A DNA stretch of 64,000 bases from Burkholderia sp. IMCC1007 (GTDB taxonomy: Bacteria > Pseudomonadota > Gammaproteobacteria > Burkholderiales > Burkholderiaceae): NCBI RefSeq assembly GCF_027257875.1, contig NZ_JAPVQY010000019.1, forward strand, positions 53,998-117,997. The letters run 5' to 3'. The notes below the pieces were generated by a model. It saw nothing but the letters and a program-made list of their open reading frames with translations, did not search any database and had not been told where the DNA came from. This document shows, one piece after another, positions 60,312 through 64,000 of this stretch. Position 1 is the stretch's first letter. Every line of letters begins with the position of its first letter. The position numbers and the translations under genes are program-made.

Positions 60312-61304
60312 TCAGTCGGATGCGGGTCGCGCATCGTCGGGTTCGTCGGGTTCTTGTACGCCCGGCGGCGTCGCGGCTGCGCCGCTCGCCGGGGGCGTGT
60401 CCAGTTCGATCCAGTCGGCGTCGCCCAGGTAGCGCCGCGCGGCCGGGAAAATCACGCCTTCCATCCGCCCCATCTGCTCGAATGCGCCGTGCGCATAGAC
60501 GGCGAGCGCGGCATCGAACGCGGCCGACGGCAACCCGTCGGCGGCGAGCCGCGCCAGCGTGTCGAGCGCGTGCGCGTCGCGGCGCCGCTGGCGGTCGAGC
60601 TCGTCGAGTTCGGCCGCGGTGCTCTCCGCCCGCCTGCGCAATGCCGTGAAAAGGCGTGCTTCGGCCGACGTGCCGAACCGCGCGCGCTGCAGCGCTGCGA
60701 GCGAGGCCAGCGCCGTCAGCGTGTCGTCGGTATGTGCATGTGCATCGGCGTCTGCATCGGCGTCTGCATCTGCATCGGCGGCCGCGCGTGTCGTCGCGTT
60801 CGCGCCTTCGCTTGCCGTCATCAGCGCCTGCAGCCGCTCGCCGAGCGCGCGATGCGCGGCGAGACAACGGGCCATCACGCGTACCTCGGCCGGGGCATGC
60901 CGTGCCGGGCACACGAGCACCGGCACGCTGCTGGTCGCAAGCAGCGCCCGCCGTTGCGCGCATGCGGCCGCATCGGCATCGTGCGGCAGTGCCGCGACGC
61001 CGATCAGGTCGCAGCCGAGACTGCCGGCGAGCGCGCCGGGCGACGTGCCGCCGGGCCCCGGTTGGCCGGCCCCCGGACGGCCGGCCCCCGCGATCGCATA
61101 GGACAGTCCCTGCGCCCGGGCGGCGGCTTCCACTTTCGCACCGTGCTGCGGCATCCGCGCTCCGGATAAACGCGAGTCCGGCGCGGCGCCGGTCAGCACG
61201 AACGTGACCCGCGCGCCGACCGCACGCGCCAGTTCGAGCGCATGGCCGACCGCGTCGATGCCGCCGGGCACGCCGTCGACCGTCACGAGCAGATGGCGAT
61301 ACAT
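60312..61304 (-). CDS. UspA-hemerythrin fusion protein
   Basis: A 330-residue fusion. Residues 1-135 form a universal stress protein domain (YRHLLVTVDGVPGGIDAVGH at the start; ending SSVPVLVCPARH). Residues 140-300 look like a hemerythrin domain with H151, H245, H272 and the FEQMGRMEGVIFPAARRYL segment containing E282. Between the first and second helices is an inserted run of Ala-Asp repeats (residues 175-190) encoded by imperfect hexamers at 60736-60780. Hemerythrin domains bind a di-iron centre and sense O2, NO or iron. It is the first gene of the minus-strand cluster and divergent from the LuxR gene. Confidence 0.75.
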   Translation of the reverse strand: MYRHLLVTVDGVPGGIDAVGHALELARAVGARVTFVLTGAAPDSRLSGARMPQHGAKVEAAARAQGLSYAIAGAGRPGAGQPGPGGTSPGALAGSLGCDLIGVAALPHDADAAACAQRRALLATSSVPVLVCPARHAPAEVRVMARCLAAHRALGERLQALMTASEGANATTRAAADADADADADADAHAHTDDTLTALASLAALQRARFGTSAEARLFTALRRRAESTAAELDELDRQRRRDAHALDTLARLAADGLPSAAFDAALAVYAHGAFEQMGRMEGVIFPAARRYLGDADWIELDTPPASGAAATPPGVQEPDEPDDARPASD

Positions 61305-61570
61305 CGTGCCGCTCCGCTTATCCGGCGCGCGGCGCGCTGCGTTGTGCGCCGGTCGATACGATGTTCATGGCCTCTCCTCGTTGCATTTCAAGTTGCGTTC
61401 GTCGGTTGCGTTCGTCACGCATCGGAACCCATGCTATCGATCGGGTGGCGGCGCAGCCCCACTCGTCGCGGGGGGGATTGACGCGCGAGCGGAGTTCGGC
61501 CGATCCTTCCCCCCACACCCACCCCGGACGCTGGCCCGCACGGCACCGCCGGAATCCGACTGCTGCCCCG

Positions 61571-64000
61571 ATGGCCCACCCACCCGATCGCGCCGACGCG
61601 CCCCCCACCGAACTCGTGCTGAAGACGACCGCGCCGCGCGTGCCGGCGCAGTTGCTCGCGCGGGCGCGCTTGAGCCTCGCCGCGCCGGTGTTCGACAGCC
61701 GGCCGGTGATGCTCGTGCAGGCGCCGGCCGGCTACGGCAAGACGTCGCTGCTCGCGCAATGGCGACGTGAATCGCTCGCGCTCGGCCGCGCGGTCGTGTG
61801 GCTGTCCGCCGACGAGCGCGACGACGCGCCGCGCCTGCTGCAGGGACTCGTGCAGGCGGTGCGCACCGGCTGCGCGCGGCCCGGCTTCGGGCGCCTGATC
61901 CCGGACGGCGCGGCCCGCGCGCTGGAGGGGCTGACCGCGTGGCTGGCCGAAGTCGCGCAGCTGTCGATCGACGCGCTGCTGATGGTCGACGACGCGGAGC
62001 GGCTGCCGGCCGCCGGCCTCGACGCGCTGACCTACGTGCTGCACAACGCGCCGCAGAACCTGCGGGTCGTCGTCGCGGCCCGGCGCGGGCTCGATCACGC
62101 GGCCGGCGACTTGCTCGCCGGCGGCCAATGCACGCTCGCGGGCCCCGACTGGCTGCGCTTCACGCTCGACGAGACGATCGCGCTGGTCGGCGCGCGCTTC
62201 GCGCAGAAGGTCGATGCCGACGCGTGCGCGCGCCTGTTCGAACGCGTCGACGGCTGGCCGCTCGGGCTGCAGCTCGCGATGGCCGCGATGGCGCGCTCGG
62301 CCGATCCGCGCCAGGCGGTCGACGCGCTCGCCGCGCGCATGGACGGCACGCGCGACCGGCTCGTCGAGCTGCTGCTCGCGAACCTGTCCGCCGACGACAC
62401 CGCATTCCTCACCCGCACGAGCGTCGCCGACCGCCTGCATCCGTCGCTGTGCGCCGCGCTGCTCGACGACGCGGCGGCGGCCGACCAGCTCGTACGCCTT
62501 GCGCGCGACACGCCGCTGTTCATCGCCTCCGACGATTCCGACTGGTGCCGGCTGCATCCGCTCGTGCGCGATACGCTGCGCGACCGCCTCGCGGCGCAAC
62601 CCGACGCGACGCGCAGCGCGCTGCATGCCCGCGCGGCCGCGTGGCTGGACACGCACGGGATGACGGAAGAAGCGGCGCGCCACGCGTATGCGGCCGGCCA
62701 GTTCGAGACCGCGTACGCGCTTGCGCAGCGCTGCCTCGAGGATGCGATCAAGCAGGGCCGCATCAACGACGTGCTCGACTGGCTCGCGCTGCTGCCGGAT
62801 GCGGAACTCGACAAGCGTCCGACGCTGCGGATCGCGGTCGCGTGGGCGCTCGCGCTCGGCGAGCGCCATGTCGAGGCGCAGCGCCAGATCGCCGGCATCC
62901 TGGCCGACGCCGGCACACCGGCCGCGATGCGCTACGAATGCGCGTTGATCCTCAGCGCGGCTGCGTATTACGCCGACGAAATCGACCGCTTCGTCGAGCT
63001 GTTCGAACCGTGGGCCGACTTCACGCCGCCCGCGGCGACGTGGCTCGCGCAGATGCATGCGAACCGCCTGTCGGCGCGCGCGATCATCGTCGGCGAGCCG
63101 GCGCAGGCACGCCGCTTCCAGCAGGCCGCGCCGCGCGGCGCGACGGCGGCCGGGTTCGGCTACGTCGCGCGCTGGGGCGAGCTGATCACGGGCCTGAGCT
63201 ATCTGCGCGAAGGCCAGATCCGGCTCGCGGACGATGCGTTGTCGCCGGCGCTCGCACGCGCGGAAGCCGATCTCGGGCGCCGCCATCCGCTGACCTGCAT
63301 GCTCGCGGCGATGTGCGCGGCGATCGCGTACGAGGCCGATCGCGTCGACCAGGCCGCCGCGCTGCTCGCGAACCGGCTCGACGTGCTCGAACATGCGGGC
63401 ACGCCCGACACGGTGCTGCTCGGCTACCGGACGGCCGCGCGCATCGCGCTGCTGCGCGGCGTCGAGCATCGCGCGATCGACCTGCTCGAGGCGCTCGACG
63501 CGATGGGCGTCGCGCGCCGGCTGCCGCGCCTGTCGGTCGCGAGTCTCGCCGAGCAGGTGCGCATCCATGCGGCGCGCTATCGCGAGGCAACCTGCCATGC
63601 GCTCGTCGAGCGGATCGATGCGATCGCCGCGGCCGAATTTCCGTCGCACGGGCCGCTGTGGCGGCGCCCCGTCGTGCTGCTGCAGGCGATGGCGCACGCG
63701 GGCGCCGCGCTGGCCGCGCGCCGCTGGGACGATGCCGGCGCGGCGCTCGACGAAGCGGCCGTGCTGGCGCGCGAGATGAGCATGGGACGCGAGCGCATCG
63801 AGATCATGGCGCTCGGCGCGTTCGCGCTCGAACAGTCCGCGCACGGCGGCCGCGCGCGGCTCGACGAGGCGATGAACCTCGCGGACATGTTCGGCCTGAC
63901 GCGCACGCTTGCCGACGCGCATCCGGCGGTCGCCGACTGGGCGCGCCGCGTCGGCGACGAGGCGCCCGCGGGCGACAGCGCTGCGCGGCCCGCGCAGCCG
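61571..64000 (+). CDS. MalT-like LuxR-family ATP-dependent regulator (partial)
   Basis: The frame is open from ATG 61571 to the window end, 810 codons. The N-terminus has the STAND/MalT-type NTPase: ELVLKTTAPRVPAQLLARAR, Walker A APAGYGKT at residues 51-58, and a Walker B-like LLMVDDAERL near residue 136. From about residue 390 follow helical repeat segments resembling TPR/MalT domain III (AYALAQRCLEDAIKQGR). The LuxR DNA-binding domain is expected beyond 64000 and was not seen. The divergent position, 266 bases from the UspA-hemerythrin gene, suggests it controls that cluster. Confidence 0.85.
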   Translation, partial: MAHPPDRADAPPTELVLKTTAPRVPAQLLARARLSLAAPVFDSRPVMLVQAPAGYGKTSLLAQWRRESLALGRAVVWLSADERDDAPRLLQGLVQAVRTGCARPGFGRLIPDGAARALEGLTAWLAEVAQLSIDALLMVDDAERLPAAGLDALTYVLHNAPQNLRVVVAARRGLDHAAGDLLAGGQCTLAGPDWLRFTLDETIALVGARFAQKVDADACARLFERVDGWPLGLQLAMAAMARSADPRQAVDALAARMDGTRDRLVELLLANLSADDTAFLTRTSVADRLHPSLCAALLDDAAAADQLVRLARDTPLFIASDDSDWCRLHPLVRDTLRDRLAAQPDATRSALHARAAAWLDTHGMTEEAARHAYAAGQFETAYALAQRCLEDAIKQGRINDVLDWLALLPDAELDKRPTLRIAVAWALALGERHVEAQRQIAGILADAGTPAAMRYECALILSAAAYYADEIDRFVELFEPWADFTPPAATWLAQMHANRLSARAIIVGEPAQARRFQQAAPRGATAAGFGYVARWGELITGLSYLREGQIRLADDALSPALARAEADLGRRHPLTCMLAAMCAAIAYEADRVDQAAALLANRLDVLEHAGTPDTVLLGYRTAARIALLRGVEHRAIDLLEALDAMGVARRLPRLSVASLAEQVRIHAARYREATCHALVERIDAIAAAEFPSHGPLWRRPVVLLQAMAHAGAALAARRWDDAGAALDEAAVLAREMSMGRERIEIMALGAFALEQSAHGGRARLDEAMNLADMFGLTRTLADAHPAVADWARRVGDEAPAGDSAARPAQP

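Noticed and set aside
61415..63922. An 835-codon open frame on the minus strand
   Set aside because: It lies opposite the MalT-like regulator and translates to Arg/His/Gln-rich sequence without domains. It is a shadow of high-GC codon use on the other strand.
1..64000. CRISPR arrays, rRNA, tRNA and prophage modules
   Set aside because: I looked for regularly spaced repeats, tRNA cloverleaf ends and phage structural or integrase genes and found none.

Overview
The window looks like part of a secondary replicon of a Burkholderia species, most likely from the Burkholderia cepacia complex. This is an inference from the very high GC content, the strong GC bias at third codon positions, the Burkholderiales-restricted families (DUF3022, DUF4148), and the density of LysR regulators and MFS transporters. 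I saw no rRNA, tRNA, CRISPR array, prophage or replication origin. The content is typical accessory metabolism: small catabolic or stress operons, each with its own regulator.

Layout. 0-7.3 kb: small conserved proteins, an Lrp/AsnC regulator next to a saccharopine-dehydrogenase-like enzyme, an orphan cydX overlapping a P-loop kinase, corA, a YciI protein and a YbaK-type deacylase. 7.4-14.3 kb: an IS remnant, a LysR gene, an NmrA-like reductase divergent from a MocR regulator, an Ohr-like/AhpD-like/cupin group, and a broken metallo-beta-lactamase-fold gene. 14.6-19.1 kb: an MHS transporter, then an SDR lacking the catalytic Tyr, convergent with a LysR gene. 19.1-20 kb: degraded mobile DNA. 20-26.6 kb: a LysR gene divergent from an operon of MFS transporter, FAD D-2-hydroxyacid dehydrogenase, etfB, etfA and 4-hydroxyphenylpyruvate dioxygenase. 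I read this as a 4-hydroxyphenyllactate-to-homogentisate route. 26.7-31.5 kb: a secreted dienelactone-hydrolase-like protein, a LysR gene divergent from a Tat-exported MBL-fold enzyme, a duplicated hydrolase tail, an AraC gene and a RidA protein.

31.6-34.5 kb: the peroxide module. ohr and ohrR share the operator core ATCGCATGCGAT; two DUF4148 genes follow ohr and end at a hairpin that reuses most of this motif. 34.5-41.5 kb: a GFA-family protein coupled to a small secreted peptide, nitronate monooxygenase, two overlapping MFS genes under a LysR gene, and an SGNH hydrolase. 41.7-48.2 kb: an MFS gene and a LysR gene, then hydrolase, VOC, HMG-CoA lyase and CoA-transferase genes, bounded by two copies of a related hairpin element. 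This group could take up a 3-hydroxy-3-methylglutarate-like acid, activate it and cleave it. 48.3-55 kb: a hydroxyacid dehydrogenase, a small membrane protein, a lipoprotein and a complete polyamine-type ABC importer. 55.1-64 kb: a single-strand cluster of UspA-hemerythrin fusion, quinone oxidoreductase, TauD dioxygenase, BKACE enzyme, MFS transporter and small hydrolase, divergent from a large MalT-like LuxR regulator that runs off the window.

All calls come from reading translations and motifs by eye. No database search was possible, so family names are recognitions and substrate assignments are inferences.
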